Numbered from the stretch's first letter, positions 17,957 through 27,024 are shown. The stretch is 54,141 nucleotides of DNA from Candidatus Fimadaptatus faecigallinarum (GCA_018714445.1 DVNK01000053.1:1-54141), one strand, 5' to 3'. The notes: generated by a model not told the origin, from the sequence alone. Numbers and translations: made by a program.

Positions 17957-18292
17957 ATGGCAGAAAAGGCTTGCGACAGGATTGAAGAGTTTTTGAGGGA
18001 TATGGCGGCGCGCTATATTCCGGGGCGCCGTCAGGGCGACGACATATTTGAACTGTACACCAGCGACAATGGCTGCACATATCGGCTGCGCATAAGCGCG
18101 GGCGCTTGCGAGCTGAATGCGCCGGATGACCGGCCCTGGGCCGCGCGCGTGGAGACCACGTCGGACGCGTTCATGCAGATAATGGAGGGCAAGCTCAACG
18201 TGGTGTCGGCGCTGATGCGGCGGCTGGTCAAGGTAAAGGGCAATATAGCGCTGATAAAGGACCTGCCGCGCTACTTCGAGCTGGAGAGCTGA
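17957..18292 (+). CDS. Small SCP2 sterol-binding-like protein
   Basis: A 111-residue cytoplasmic protein with the outline of the SCP-2 fold, which binds lipids or other hydrophobic ligands. The central part (SDNGCTYRLRIS...ARVETTSDAFMQIMEGKLNV, residues 35-80) and the closing KGNIALIKDLPRYFELE follow the family's 'domain-gain then G-D/ALI-K' pattern. GGAGG lies 6 nt before the ATG. It starts 31 nt after clpC and ends at a strong terminator, so it is probably the last gene of the ctsR-clpC operon. No ligand can be inferred. Confidence 0.65.
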   Translation: MAEKACDRIEEFLRDMAARYIPGRRQGDDIFELYTSDNGCTYRLRISAGACELNAPDDRPWAARVETTSDAFMQIMEGKLNVVSALMRRLVKVKGNIALIKDLPRYFELES

Positions 18293-18322
18293 GGCATGCG
18301 CGCAGTGCGCAGGTGTAAACAT

Positions 18323-18370
18323 AACCGCGCGGGATCGGTTTTAAGGCCGGTCCCGCGCGGTTTTTATTTT
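18323..18370 (+). terminator. Strong terminator closing the ctsR-clpC operon
   Basis: A stem of about 16 bp (AACCGCGCGGGATCGG with its complement, one G-U pair) and an 8-nt loop, followed by TTTATTTT. Read on the minus strand the same hairpin may also stop transcripts of the converging GH95 gene. Confidence 0.9.
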
Positions 18371-18434
18371 GCAAATATCTGTGGGGCGATGCCGGCGGCT
18401 GCCGGCGCCGCCCGCATGGTCTGGCGATGTTAGC

Positions 18435-20852
18435 TCACTTGAAGTCGCCCGCGCGCAACTCGTATGTGCGTCCGGCGGCGATGTTCAGGTACTTTACCAT
18501 GTCGTCGTAAACCACGCGCAGCGGCTGTTTGAGGTCGCGGCTGGCGTAGATGCGGGCCAGCTTGAGCCGGCCGTTTTCAAAGTCGATATCGACCGTCAGC
18601 CTGCCCGGCGCGCACAGCCCGTGCATGTGGCCCGACTTCCACTCGCCCGGCAGCGCTGGCAGCAGCAGCAGGTTTCCGCGATAGCCCTGGCAGAACATCT
18701 CGGCTATGCCGGCGCAGGCGCCAAAGTTGCCGTCGATCTGGAACGGCGGATGCGCGTCGAACATGTTGGCGTAGGTGCCGCCGCCCGAGGAGTAGTTAAA
18801 TCCGCCGTCGTCGACCAGCCGCAGCTGACGCTTGAGCAGTTTGAGCGCATGGTCGCCGTCCATGAGGCGCGCCCAGTGGTTGATCTTCCACCCCAGCGCC
18901 CAGCCGGTGCCGTCGTCGCCGCGCAGGTTGAGCGAGGTGCGGCAGGCGTTGGCGAGTTCGGGCTGATCGTCTATCGCAGAGCGGTACTCCGCGGGGCAGT
19001 TCGCGCCGGAAGGCCGGCCGGATTCGGGGGTTATCAGCCGTGCGGGATGCAGCGCGTAGAGATGTGAGGTATGGCGATGATGGGGCTCGGCCTCCTCGTA
19101 TTCGCTGTCCCACTCGAGCAGCTGGCCCTTTGAGCCTATGTCAAAGCGCTTGAGGCGGGGCAGCGCCGCGCGCACGCGGTCCGCCAATTCGCCGGTATGC
19201 CCGGCTACGCCGCTCAGGCGCAGGTAGTTTTCAAACGTTTCGAACACGATGGCGCTGCTCATCGCGCAGGACTTGGCCACAGATATGCGCTCGCCTTCGT
19301 ATATGAACGAGTTTTCAGGCGACGTGGTCGGAGTTATTACGAGTTGGCCGTCGGCGTTTTCGTAGAGTATGTCGAGGAAGAACTCCACGCAGTCGTCCAG
19401 CGCCGGCAACACGCGCTCGCGCAGAAACGCGTCGTCCAGCGTGTAGTCGTAGTGCTCGACCATGTGCCGGCACAGCCACCCGAACGACATCGGCCAGAAC
19501 GCATAGCCCGCGGTATTGCGGCCGCAGTCGCCCACCGGGTTGCTCAGCGCCCATATGTCGACGTTGTGATGAGAGACCACGCCGCGGGCGCCATAGTGCA
19601 GGCGCGCGGTCTCGCGTCCGGTCACGCGCAGCGCGTCGACGAGATCCATCAGCGGCATGTGCATGTCGCCCATACCGCAGATTTCGGCGGGCCAGTAGTT
19701 CATCTCGGTGTTTATGTTTACGGTATAATTGCTCGACCACGGCGCGCGCAGATGAGGATTCCATATGCCCTGCAGGTTGGCGGCGCGGGTGCCGGGCCGG
19801 GAAGAGCAGAACATCAGGTACCGCCCGTAGTGGAATATCAGTTCGTACAGCGCGCGGTCGTCCGGGCTGTCCAGGAAGCGGCGCAGGCGCTCGTCGGTGG
19901 GTATGTCGTCCACGGGGCCGTTCAGTTCAAAGCGCACGCGGTCAAACAGCGGCACGAAGTCGCTCAGATGGCGCTCGAGCAGCCGGTCAAAGCTGAAGCC
20001 GGCTATTGCGCTCAGGTCGCGTTCGACGTCGGCCTTTTCGTCGCGGCCCTCGAGTTCGGGCTGACGCGCGGGGCCGTTGAAGCTGGTGCGCACGGCCAGT
20101 ATCAGCAGCGCGCTGTCGGCGCCGGCAACGCAAATGCGGCCGTCGTCGCAGCCTACGGAGCCGCCCTCGGCGCTTACCAGTATGCGCGCGCGGCAGCGCA
20201 TGCCCATCTCGGCGGGCACATCCGAATAGATGACGGGATCGGGTGAATCTACGTAATTGGGGTCGACATGCGAGGGCGCGCGCAGATCGACGGTTATTGA
20301 GCCGGCCTGAGCGCTTGCCTGGGCGCGCAACTGCGTCTCAAAGCGCAGCTTGAAGTTTATGCGTCCGGGCTGGGAGCTCTCGCAGCGCAGCACGAATACC
20401 TGATCGGGATACGACGCGAATGCGGTGCGGCGAATGTGCGCGCCAGCGGAGTCGAACTCGCATATGTCCAGTCCCGAGCGCAGGTCGAGCAGGTGCGTAT
20501 AGTTGCGGCATTCGTCTACGCCTGAGAACTCGATGTATATGTCGCCCAACGGCATGTAGCTCTCGGTGAACGCGCCTTCGAGCCTGTCCTCGATGAGTCG
20601 CTGTGCCTGGGCGAGCTGACCCGACTGCGCAAGCTGCTGTGCCTGAGCGTAGTATTTATGGGCGTCGGGATTGTTTTTGTCTTTGGGATAGCCCGACCAG
20701 AGCGAGTCCTCATTGAGCGCGATGCGCTCGCAGGCCACGCCGCCAAACAGCATCGCGCCTATGCGGCCGTTGCCCACCGGCAGCGCCTCGGTCCACTTGC
20801 GCGCGCTCTGCCTGTACCACAGCGCATTGCGCCTGTCGTAGGAGTAATCCAT
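18435..20852 (-). CDS. Glycoside hydrolase family 95 (alpha-L-fucosidase type)
   Basis: An 805-residue protein matching GH95 in length and layout. The N-terminal beta-sandwich domain opens LWYRQSARKWTEALPVGNG and carries GRIGAMLFGG and NEDSLWSGYP, all strongly typical. The (alpha/alpha)6 barrel contains LQGIWN, NINTEMNYWPAE near 440 and the later ENSFIYEG, where family members hold their Asn/Asp/Glu catalytic residues. GH95 enzymes are inverting 1,2-alpha-L-fucosidases, some acting on galactosides. No signal peptide is present, so the enzyme is cytoplasmic and would act on imported oligosaccharides. The start at 20852 has AGAGGTG 8 nt upstream. It has a clear promoter with a palindromic operator. 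Confidence 0.92.
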   Translation of the reverse strand: MDYSYDRRNALWYRQSARKWTEALPVGNGRIGAMLFGGVACERIALNEDSLWSGYPKDKNNPDAHKYYAQAQQLAQSGQLAQAQRLIEDRLEGAFTESYMPLGDIYIEFSGVDECRNYTHLLDLRSGLDICEFDSAGAHIRRTAFASYPDQVFVLRCESSQPGRINFKLRFETQLRAQASAQAGSITVDLRAPSHVDPNYVDSPDPVIYSDVPAEMGMRCRARILVSAEGGSVGCDDGRICVAGADSALLILAVRTSFNGPARQPELEGRDEKADVERDLSAIAGFSFDRLLERHLSDFVPLFDRVRFELNGPVDDIPTDERLRRFLDSPDDRALYELIFHYGRYLMFCSSRPGTRAANLQGIWNPHLRAPWSSNYTVNINTEMNYWPAEICGMGDMHMPLMDLVDALRVTGRETARLHYGARGVVSHHNVDIWALSNPVGDCGRNTAGYAFWPMSFGWLCRHMVEHYDYTLDDAFLRERVLPALDDCVEFFLDILYENADGQLVITPTTSPENSFIYEGERISVAKSCAMSSAIVFETFENYLRLSGVAGHTGELADRVRAALPRLKRFDIGSKGQLLEWDSEYEEAEPHHRHTSHLYALHPARLITPESGRPSGANCPAEYRSAIDDQPELANACRTSLNLRGDDGTGWALGWKINHWARLMDGDHALKLLKRQLRLVDDGGFNYSSGGGTYANMFDAHPPFQIDGNFGACAGIAEMFCQGYRGNLLLLPALPGEWKSGHMHGLCAPGRLTVDIDFENGRLKLARIYASRDLKQPLRVVYDDMVKYLNIAAGRTYELRAGDFK

Positions 20853-20925
20853 TTGATTCACCTCTAAATCGTATGCGTTGGGCGCGCCGGCCGCGTCCTG
20901 CGCCGCCCGCGCTCGAATATAATAA

Positions 20926-20954
20926 ATTATATCAGATATCAACCAGGATGTGAA
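20926..20954 (-). promoter_or_regulatory. Promoter of the GH95 gene
   Basis: On the minus strand TTCACA (20954-20949), 17 nt and TATAAT (20931-20926) form a near-consensus promoter about 75 nt before the start codon at 20852. Confidence 0.8.
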
Positions 20955-20958
20955 GTGT

Positions 20959-20978
20959 TTGACAAAAGATTGTGTCAA
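20959..20978. promoter_or_regulatory. Palindromic operator upstream of the GH95 promoter
   Basis: TTGACA and TGTCAA form an inverted repeat with an 8-nt centre, immediately upstream of the -35 box. The placement suits an activator or a repressor; no regulator gene lies next to it. The rest of the 430-bp divergent gap (20853-21282) holds the two promoters and nothing else recognised. Confidence 0.5.
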
Positions 20979-21201
20979 TGCGCGGCTCGCGCGTGAGCAG
21001 TGCGCAACCGGCGATCTGGCCCTCAAACCGGCGTGCACAGGGCTATGTGGGCGGGCGGCATCGCCGCAAGAGCGCTCAGTGACGCTTGCAAATTAACATA
21101 AGCTGCGGTTTATGCCGCATATTATGACGCCTGACGCGGATCCTTGTGCGCGCTGCAAGCGCAATATGCGCTCATATTTTGCGCGGGTTTTGCGCTAATG
21201 C

Positions 21202-21230
21202 TTGACTATGGTCCGAGATGATTGTACAAT
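21202..21230 (+). promoter_or_regulatory. Promoter of the URO-D family operon
   Basis: TTGACT (21202-21207), a 17-nt spacer and TACAAT (21225-21230) match consensus at 5 of 6 positions in each box. This places the transcription start near 21237 and supports the start codon at 21283. Confidence 0.82.
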
Positions 21231-21282
21231 ATGTGCATGGGTAGAAACGCTCAACCGATATATGTATGAGAGGTATTGCAAT

Positions 21283-22386
21283 ATGTGGGATGTTGATCTT
21301 GAGCAATTCTGGAAGGACGATGAGATAGCCCATAAGGACAATTGCTTTTTCAAGGGCAACCAGGTTGCACTGGGCATACGCATGAGCGACGAATGCGTCT
21401 TTGCCGAACTGGGCGAGGAAGGCACGCCATGGGCGCCGATACCGCGCGAGCGTCGGCTGGAGCTGAACAAGCGCTACAATGACAAGGCCGAAAAACTGGT
21501 CGGACGCAGGCTGCTGCGCGAGACGCTGCCCGATCCGCGTTCGGAGTTTCCCTATGTAAAGCGCATAGGCGAGGTGTTTGGCGGCCAGTATATCTATGAG
21601 AACGACACCGAGTGGCTCACGCAGAGCGTCAACACTCCCGAGGAGCTGGAGGCGCTGCTGGACCGCGTGGACAAGCTGGACATACGCGAGTTTATGCTGC
21701 CGGCTAACTGGGAGTCCGAAAAGAAGCGCATATACGAGGAGTTCGGCACAAAGCCCGACGTCATGCGGCACATCCGCGGCCCGGTGACGCTGGCATGCTC
21801 GATATTCGGCTCGGAGAACCTGATATTCCTGGGCATAGACGAGCCTGAGCTGTACGAGCGGTTCTCGCGCACGATAGCCGAGGTGACGCTCAAGATGGCG
21901 GCGGTCATGGACGAGGAGGCGGGCGTGACGGCCAAGAGCCGGCCCGGGTTCTCGTTTGCCGACGACAACTGCTGCCTGCTGACGCCCGATCTGTACCGGC
22001 GGTTTGGCTATCCGGTGCTCAAGGCGCTGTTTGACAAGTACAGCCCCAATCCCAATGATCCGCGCTACCAGCACTCGGACAGCGCCATGGCGCATCTGCT
22101 GCCGATACTGGGCGAGCTGGATCTGACGGGCGTGAACTTCGGGCCGACGGTTATGGTGCCTGAGATACGCAAGTACCTGCCGCATGCGCGCATAGACGGC
22201 TGCATAGCGCCGTTCACGTTCATGCGCAACGATGTGGACGGCCTGAAGATGGAGGTCAACCGCGACGTTGACTACGGATTTGAATACGGCGGCGTCAACA
22301 TAACCACGGCGGGTTCGATAAACAATGGCTCGTCGCTGGACAGCATGCGTCTGGTCATGTCGATAATACAGAGCAAGCGTCGCTAA
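21283..22386 (+). CDS. Uroporphyrinogen decarboxylase (URO-D) superfamily protein
   Basis: A 367-residue protein with the URO-D/corrinoid-methyltransferase TIM-barrel outline: HIRGPVTLACSIFGSEN near 165, YERFSRTIAEVTLKMAAVMDE near 195, the FADDNCCLLTPDLYRRFGYPVLKALF stretch (given here only for its Asp-Asp-Asn and Pro-Asp-Leu-Tyr core) near 225, and SDSAMAHLLPILGELDLTG near 270. No haem genes are nearby, and the partners are sugar enzymes, so a catabolic or C1-type role is more likely than haem synthesis. The start at 21283 has AGAGG 9 nt upstream; earlier in-frame Met codons lie at or near the promoter. It is followed after 61 nt by the TIM-barrel isomerase. Confidence 0.78.
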   Translation: MWDVDLEQFWKDDEIAHKDNCFFKGNQVALGIRMSDECVFAELGEEGTPWAPIPRERRLELNKRYNDKAEKLVGRRLLRETLPDPRSEFPYVKRIGEVFGGQYIYENDTEWLTQSVNTPEELEALLDRVDKLDIREFMLPANWESEKKRIYEEFGTKPDVMRHIRGPVTLACSIFGSENLIFLGIDEPELYERFSRTIAEVTLKMAAVMDEEAGVTAKSRPGFSFADDNCCLLTPDLYRRFGYPVLKALFDKYSPNPNDPRYQHSDSAMAHLLPILGELDLTGVNFGPTVMVPEIRKYLPHARIDGCIAPFTFMRNDVDGLKMEVNRDVDYGFEYGGVNITTAGSINNGSSLDSMRLVMSIIQSKRR

Positions 22387-22447
22387 ACCGGCGCGCTCTG
22401 CGCAAAATGGAGCACAATTAATCTTGCTGTATGGAGGTAGATCGATT

Positions 22448-23419
22448 ATGAAACTGAGCGTATTTGCGGTGCTGCTGAAGGACCGTCCATTTGACGAGGC
22501 GTGCAAGTACCTCTCCGAGGCCGGCGCGCAGATGCTGGAGATAGGCTGCGGCGGCTATCCGGGCAAGGAACACTGCGATCCGGCGGTGCTGCTCAACGAC
22601 CCGGCCAAGCTGGACGAGTTCAAGGCGACGCTTGCAAAGTACAACCTGGGCATAGCGGCGCTGAGCACTCACGGCAACGCGGTGCATCCGGTGCCGGAGA
22701 TAGCAAAGCAGTTCCATGACGACTTCGTCAACGCGGTGCTGCTGGCCGAAAAGCTGGGCGTGGACACGGTGGTCACGTTCTCGGGCTGCCCGGGCGGCTC
22801 GCCGGTCGACCGCACGCCCAACTGGGTGACCTGCCCGTGGCCGGACGATTTCCTGGGCATACTGGACTATCAGTGGAATCAGGTGCTGATACCCTACTGG
22901 AAGGAGCAGGCCGCGTTCGCTCAGGCGCATGGCATAAAGAAGATAGCCTTTGAGATGCATCCGGGCTTCTGCGTGTACAATCCCGAGACGCTGCTCAAGC
23001 TGCGCGCCGCGGTGGGCGACATAATCGGCGCGAACTTCGACCCGAGCCATCTGTTCTGGCAGGGCGTCGACCCGGTCGCGGCGATACGCTACCTGGGCGA
23101 GCACAATGCGCTGTACTACTTCCATGCCAAGGACACCCGCATCGACGCGATCAACACCGCGCGCAACGGCGTGCTGGATACCAAGCATTACTCCGATGAG
23201 ATCCATCGCAGCTGGATATTCCGCTCGGTGGGCTACGGCCATGGCGCCGAAGTGTGGAAGGATATCATGAGCGCGCTGCGCATGATAGGCTACGACGGCC
23301 CGATTTCGATAGAGCATGAGGACAGCCTGATGAGCGTCGGCGAGGGACTGAAAAAGGCGATAGAGATGCTCAAGGCGACGATGATGTTTGAGAGCAACGG
23401 CGGCATGTGGTGGGCATGA
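22448..23419 (+). CDS. Sugar phosphate isomerase/epimerase, xylose-isomerase-like TIM barrel
   Basis: A 323-residue protein of the AP-endonuclease-2/xylose-isomerase-like superfamily, which uses divalent metals to isomerise or epimerise sugars and inositols. Visible strands and likely ligands: GAQMLEIGCGGYPG near 29, STHGNAVHP near 77, FEMHPGFCVYNPETL near 173 (Glu), NFDPSHLFWQG near 198 (Asp, His), YYFHAKDT near 225 (His) and ISIEHED near 287 (Glu). GGAGG lies upstream of the ATG at 22448. It follows the URO-D-like gene and is closed by a terminator. In similar catabolic clusters such proteins work with Gfo/Idh/MocA oxidoreductases, and one is encoded 1.5 kb downstream. Confidence 0.85.
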   Translation: MKLSVFAVLLKDRPFDEACKYLSEAGAQMLEIGCGGYPGKEHCDPAVLLNDPAKLDEFKATLAKYNLGIAALSTHGNAVHPVPEIAKQFHDDFVNAVLLAEKLGVDTVVTFSGCPGGSPVDRTPNWVTCPWPDDFLGILDYQWNQVLIPYWKEQAAFAQAHGIKKIAFEMHPGFCVYNPETLLKLRAAVGDIIGANFDPSHLFWQGVDPVAAIRYLGEHNALYYFHAKDTRIDAINTARNGVLDTKHYSDEIHRSWIFRSVGYGHGAEVWKDIMSALRMIGYDGPISIEHEDSLMSVGEGLKKAIEMLKATMMFESNGGMWWA

Positions 23420-23464
23420 TGCTCCGGCAGCCGTAAGGCGACCTATGACCTCGGATTATGTGCG

Positions 23465-23497
23465 GGGCCGGGCGTAAGGCCCGGCCCTGCATGTTTT
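23465..23497 (+). terminator. Terminator after the TIM-barrel isomerase
   Basis: GGGCCGGG (23465-23472) pairs with CCCGGCCC (23480-23487), followed 5 nt later by TTTTT. Confidence 0.85.
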
Positions 23498-23529
23498 TAT
23501 GCGGCTCGACGTCTATGGTGAGGTGGAAC

Positions 23530-24816
23530 ATGAGCGAAAATATAGCGGCTCTGCTGGCCGGTCTGCTGCTAATGATCGCACCGATAGGTCCCAATCAGGA
23601 CGGATTCAACGCCACCGACTTTGATGCGTGCGCGTATATCGACTCGGTCGACGCCATGATATGCGAGCTGGAGTCTGCGCTGGGGCAGGGCGATGCTCAG
23701 CTGGCGCTCAGGCTGAGCGATGTGGAGATGCTGGATCTGATGTGGAATGAGCTGCGCTGCGCGCATATGTACGCGTGCGACGGTGATGTTACGTTCATAA
23801 AAAACCTGGACGGCAGCCTGGATGTGCTCATTGACATTAGATACACGGTGGGATATGAGCTGATGCGCGCGCTGGGCGCGGGCCCGGCGTACTCGTACAG
23901 CGCTCCCGACGCGCCGCTGGAGCTGGCAAGCGTGGACGTGGACGGTCTGGAACTGACGCAGCGGCAGCGCGATACGCTCGAGCGCGCGCTGGAGGTGCTG
24001 GACGAACTGGAACTGGACGGCCTGGACGCGTATGAGCGCGAACTGGCGATACACGACTGGCTGGTCGAAAACGTCACATACGACGATGAGGCCGATGACT
24101 GCCAAGACGCGTACGGCGCATTGATAGGCGGACGAGCGCACTGCATGGGTTACAGCGACGCGTTCTACCTGCTGGGCACGCTGGCGGGGCTGGACGTCAA
24201 CTACATAAGCGGCTATGCGTACGGCGGTGGTCACGCGTGGAACACAGTGCGGCTGGACGGCCGGAGCTACTTTGTCGATGTGACGTGGGACGACGAGGAT
24301 TGGGGCGCGCCGCTGCACTCGTATTTCAACATACCCTCGCCGGCGCTGTACTCGTCGCACAGCTACGCCGACAGGCACGTGCCCACCGACATCGCCGGCA
24401 AATACGACTCGAACAACTACTTCTTCCGCGAGGGCCTGACGGTCGAGACCACTTCTCAGGCATACGCCATGATGCTCGACGCGCTCGCGGCGGGCGAGAC
24501 GCGCATCCAGCTGGCCAGCGACAATTCGCTTGAGCTGCACGATCCATCGAGTGAGCTGGAGGCCGCACTGAGCGAGCGGTTTGGCGACGAGAGCTACATG
24601 TGCTATGGCAGCGACATGGGCGGGCTAAATGTGTATGATGTGTGGCTCGACGGGTATGACGAGTACCGGGAAGAAATGTACGGCGATTTATTTGACGATG
24701 ACTATGATGATGATTACTACTATGGCGATGGCGACTACGACGACGAGAGCGGGCTGAGCGACGCCGATTCCGATGCGGACGGCGTATCGGATGCGCCGGC
24801 GGACGAGGCGGCGTAA
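23530..24816 (+). CDS. Secreted transglutaminase-like protein with acidic tail
   Basis: The 428-residue product has a hydrophobic N-terminus (ENIAALLAGLLLMIAP) that should act as a signal or anchor. Residues 175-260 carry the transglutaminase-like fold with its Cys-His-Asp triad: GRAHCMGYSDAF (Cys205), GGGHAWNTV (His235) and YFVDVTWDD (Asp250). Bacterial members are often proteases or wall-modifying enzymes rather than cross-linkers. The last 40 residues are almost purely acidic and Tyr/Gly (DDDYDDDYYYGDGDYDDE), perhaps a calcium- or wall-interacting tail. GAGGTGG precedes the ATG at 23530; an in-frame ATG at 23515 adds a positive charge and is possible. It follows a terminator, so its promoter is unclear. 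Confidence 0.8.
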   Translation: MSENIAALLAGLLLMIAPIGPNQDGFNATDFDACAYIDSVDAMICELESALGQGDAQLALRLSDVEMLDLMWNELRCAHMYACDGDVTFIKNLDGSLDVLIDIRYTVGYELMRALGAGPAYSYSAPDAPLELASVDVDGLELTQRQRDTLERALEVLDELELDGLDAYERELAIHDWLVENVTYDDEADDCQDAYGALIGGRAHCMGYSDAFYLLGTLAGLDVNYISGYAYGGGHAWNTVRLDGRSYFVDVTWDDEDWGAPLHSYFNIPSPALYSSHSYADRHVPTDIAGKYDSNNYFFREGLTVETTSQAYAMMLDALAAGETRIQLASDNSLELHDPSSELEAALSERFGDESYMCYGSDMGGLNVYDVWLDGYDEYREEMYGDLFDDDYDDDYYYGDGDYDDESGLSDADSDADGVSDAPADEAA

Positions 24817-24879
24817 ACCGGAGCTTGAACATACACGCGCGGGCGTGCAAGGCGCCGCGCGATTAGGAGGCGTTGCACT

Positions 24880-26040
24880 ATGCGGCAGATAAACTTCGGC
24901 CTGGTGGGCTACAAGTTCATGGGCAAGGCGCACTCAAACGCGCTGAGCCGGATACCGATGTTCTTCGACACCGACGCTGAGATAGTCAAAAAATGCATCT
25001 GCGGCCGGGACGCGGAGTGGCTGAGCCGCGCGGCGGCACAGCTGGGCTGGGAGCAGACCGAGACCGACTGGCGTAAGCTGGTCGCGCGCGACGACATAGA
25101 CGCGATAGACATAACCGCGCCCAGCAACTTCCACAAGGAGATTGCGATAGCCGCCGCCGAGCATGGCAAGCACGTGTTCTGCGAAAAGCCGCTGGCGTTC
25201 AACGCATCGGACGCGCGCGAGATAATCGCGGCGGTCGAAAAGGCCGGCGTAAAGCATCAGATAGGCTTCAACTACCGGTATGTACCGGCGCTGGTGCTGG
25301 CAAAGCAGATGATCGAATCGGGCAAGCTGGGTAAGATATTCCACTTCCGGGGCAGCTTCCTGCAGGACTGGATAATCGACCCGGACTTTCCGATGGTGTG
25401 GCGGCTGGACAAGAAGGTGTGCGGTTCGGGCTCGCTGGGCGACCTGGGCGCGCATGTGATAGACGCGGCGCGCTACCTGGTGGGCGAGATGACCGAGGTC
25501 ATAGGCATGAGCAAGACCTTCGTCAAGGAGCGCCCGGTGTCCGCCAGCATGACCGGCCTGAGCGGCACCGCAGACAAGGACGCCCCGCGCCAGCCGGTCA
25601 CGGTAGACGACGCGACCGGGTTCATGTGTGAGTTCGAGTGCGGCGCGTTGGGCATGTTCGAGGCGACGCGCTTTGCACAGGGCCACAAAAACGACATGCG
25701 CCTGGAGGTCAATGGCGAGAAGGGCTCGATACGCTTTGAGTTCGAGCGCATGAACGAACTGTGGTACTTCAGTGCCGATGACGAGCCGGGCCTGCAGGGC
25801 TGGCGGCTGATACAGGTGTCCGAGGGCATACATCCGTACTGGTCGCACTGGTGGCCGACGGGGCATGTCATAGGTTTCCCGGAGACGTTCGTGCATCAAC
25901 TGTACGAGTTCACGCAGTCGATAGCCAACGATAAGCCCTGCACGCCCAACTTCTACGACGGCCTGCGCTGCTGCCAGATAATGGATGCCGTGGACAAGTC
26001 GATTGAAGAGCGCACTTGGGTAAAGGTCGCCGACATGTGA
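24880..26040 (+). CDS. Gfo/Idh/MocA family oxidoreductase
   Basis: A 386-residue NAD(P)-dependent sugar or inositol dehydrogenase-like enzyme. The N-terminal Rossmann domain opens INFGLVGYKFMGKAHSNAL, a variant of the dinucleotide-binding Gly motif, and includes DAIDITAPSNFHKEIAIAA near 70 and the catalytic-site EKPLAFNASDAREI near 103. The C-terminal alpha/beta domain includes GSGSLGDLGAHVIDAARYLVG near 183 with the conserved Asp and His. AGGAGG lies upstream of the ATG. It is 63 nt after the transglutaminase-like gene and ends at a terminator. With the URO-D-like and TIM-barrel genes it suggests a sugar-conversion pathway, not identified further. Confidence 0.9.
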   Translation: MRQINFGLVGYKFMGKAHSNALSRIPMFFDTDAEIVKKCICGRDAEWLSRAAAQLGWEQTETDWRKLVARDDIDAIDITAPSNFHKEIAIAAAEHGKHVFCEKPLAFNASDAREIIAAVEKAGVKHQIGFNYRYVPALVLAKQMIESGKLGKIFHFRGSFLQDWIIDPDFPMVWRLDKKVCGSGSLGDLGAHVIDAARYLVGEMTEVIGMSKTFVKERPVSASMTGLSGTADKDAPRQPVTVDDATGFMCEFECGALGMFEATRFAQGHKNDMRLEVNGEKGSIRFEFERMNELWYFSADDEPGLQGWRLIQVSEGIHPYWSHWWPTGHVIGFPETFVHQLYEFTQSIANDKPCTPNFYDGLRCCQIMDAVDKSIEERTWVKVADM

Positions 26041-26074
26041 GCGGCAAGGCTGGATTTATAGTATCGACGACACT

Positions 26075-26112
26075 GCGGCGCGGCGGGATATTGAACCCTG
26101 CCGCGCCGCTTT
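26075..26112 (+). terminator. Terminator after the Gfo/Idh/MocA gene
   Basis: GCGGCGCGGC (26075-26084) pairs perfectly with GCCGCGCCGC (26100-26109), followed by TTTA. The same 10-bp stem recurs at 26949-26977. Confidence 0.8.
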
Positions 26113-26307
26113 ATGTCGAACCGGGCCGCCGGAAATCGCCAAATGGCCCAACGTCGGTATGGCGCTGCAAGCCGGCGGGCACGATGATAAACCCAATTGC
26201 GCAATGCTTAAATCACCGGGCAGCGTGTATATGCGCGATTGAACGAATCGCGTATATATCGAAGCGCCATATGCCGCGCGTTGAATTGGATGGAGACACG
26301 TGTTAAG

Positions 26308-26775
26308 CGGCGCGGCCATTATATCGCCACGCCGTCCAATACCGTTGACAGTGCTATCAATTGCAAACACCTGCAGGCTCGAACGTCTGTCCGGCTCTAT
26401 GCGCCAGCCGTCAAGGCAAAGCGAAGTTGGCTTTGCTAAGGCTGACTGGCAATTGCCAGCGCCTGGCCAGTACGTTGTACCGGCTTGCTGACGCATTGCT
26501 GGCTTTGGCAATAAACTACCGGCGCGGCAAGTATATCGCCACGCCGTCCAATACCGTTGACAGTGCTATCAATTGGAAACACCTGCAGGCTCGAACGTCT
26601 GTCCGGCTCTATGCGCCAGCCGTCAAGGCAAAGCGAAGTCGGCTTTGCTAAGGCTGACGGGCAATTGCCAGCGCCTGGCAAGTACGTTGTACCGGCTTGC
26701 TGACGCATTGCTGGATTTGTCAATAAACTACCGGCGCGGCAAGTATATCGCCGGGCCGCTGCATAACGTTGACAA
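26308..26775. repeat. 212-bp tandem repeat, about 2.2 copies
   Basis: ATATCGCC recurs at 26321, 26533 and 26745, exactly 212 bp apart. The first two copies (from about 26308 and 26520) are nearly identical over their full length, differing at a handful of positions; the third decays after about 40 bp. No start codon plus ribosome site gives a credible protein. It fills the middle of a 985-bp gene-free region (26041-27024); the remainder holds only the two flanking hairpins. Confidence 0.9.
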
Positions 26776-26948
26776 ATACCTGAACGCAGCCGCACGATTT
26801 ATACGAGGCATTCAATGGGCATATACTTGATTGGCACGATCTGCGCTTGATATTTCCGCTTCAGTCGTGAAATCAGCTTGGTTTATGCTCTTGGTTTGCA
26901 ATCTGTCAGGGCGTTTGGTCGCGCGGTTAACTCTGCCAATAAAATGCA

Positions 26949-26977
26949 GCGGCGCGGCCTGAATATTGCCGCGCCGC
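26949..26977 (-). terminator. Terminator of yacL
   Basis: On the minus strand a perfect 10-bp stem (GCGGCGCGGC with GCCGCGCCGC, 9-nt loop) is followed by TGCATTTTATT, about 50 nt after the yacL stop codon. Confidence 0.7.
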
Positions 26978-27024
26978 CAGGATATATAATGCGCATATAT
27001 AAGACGTAATGCCGCGCGTCCGCG

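Noticed and set aside
26041..27024. tRNA or other known RNA gene in the repeat-rich gap
   Set aside because: No cloverleaf arms or TTCGANNC loop in a proper context were found on either strand.
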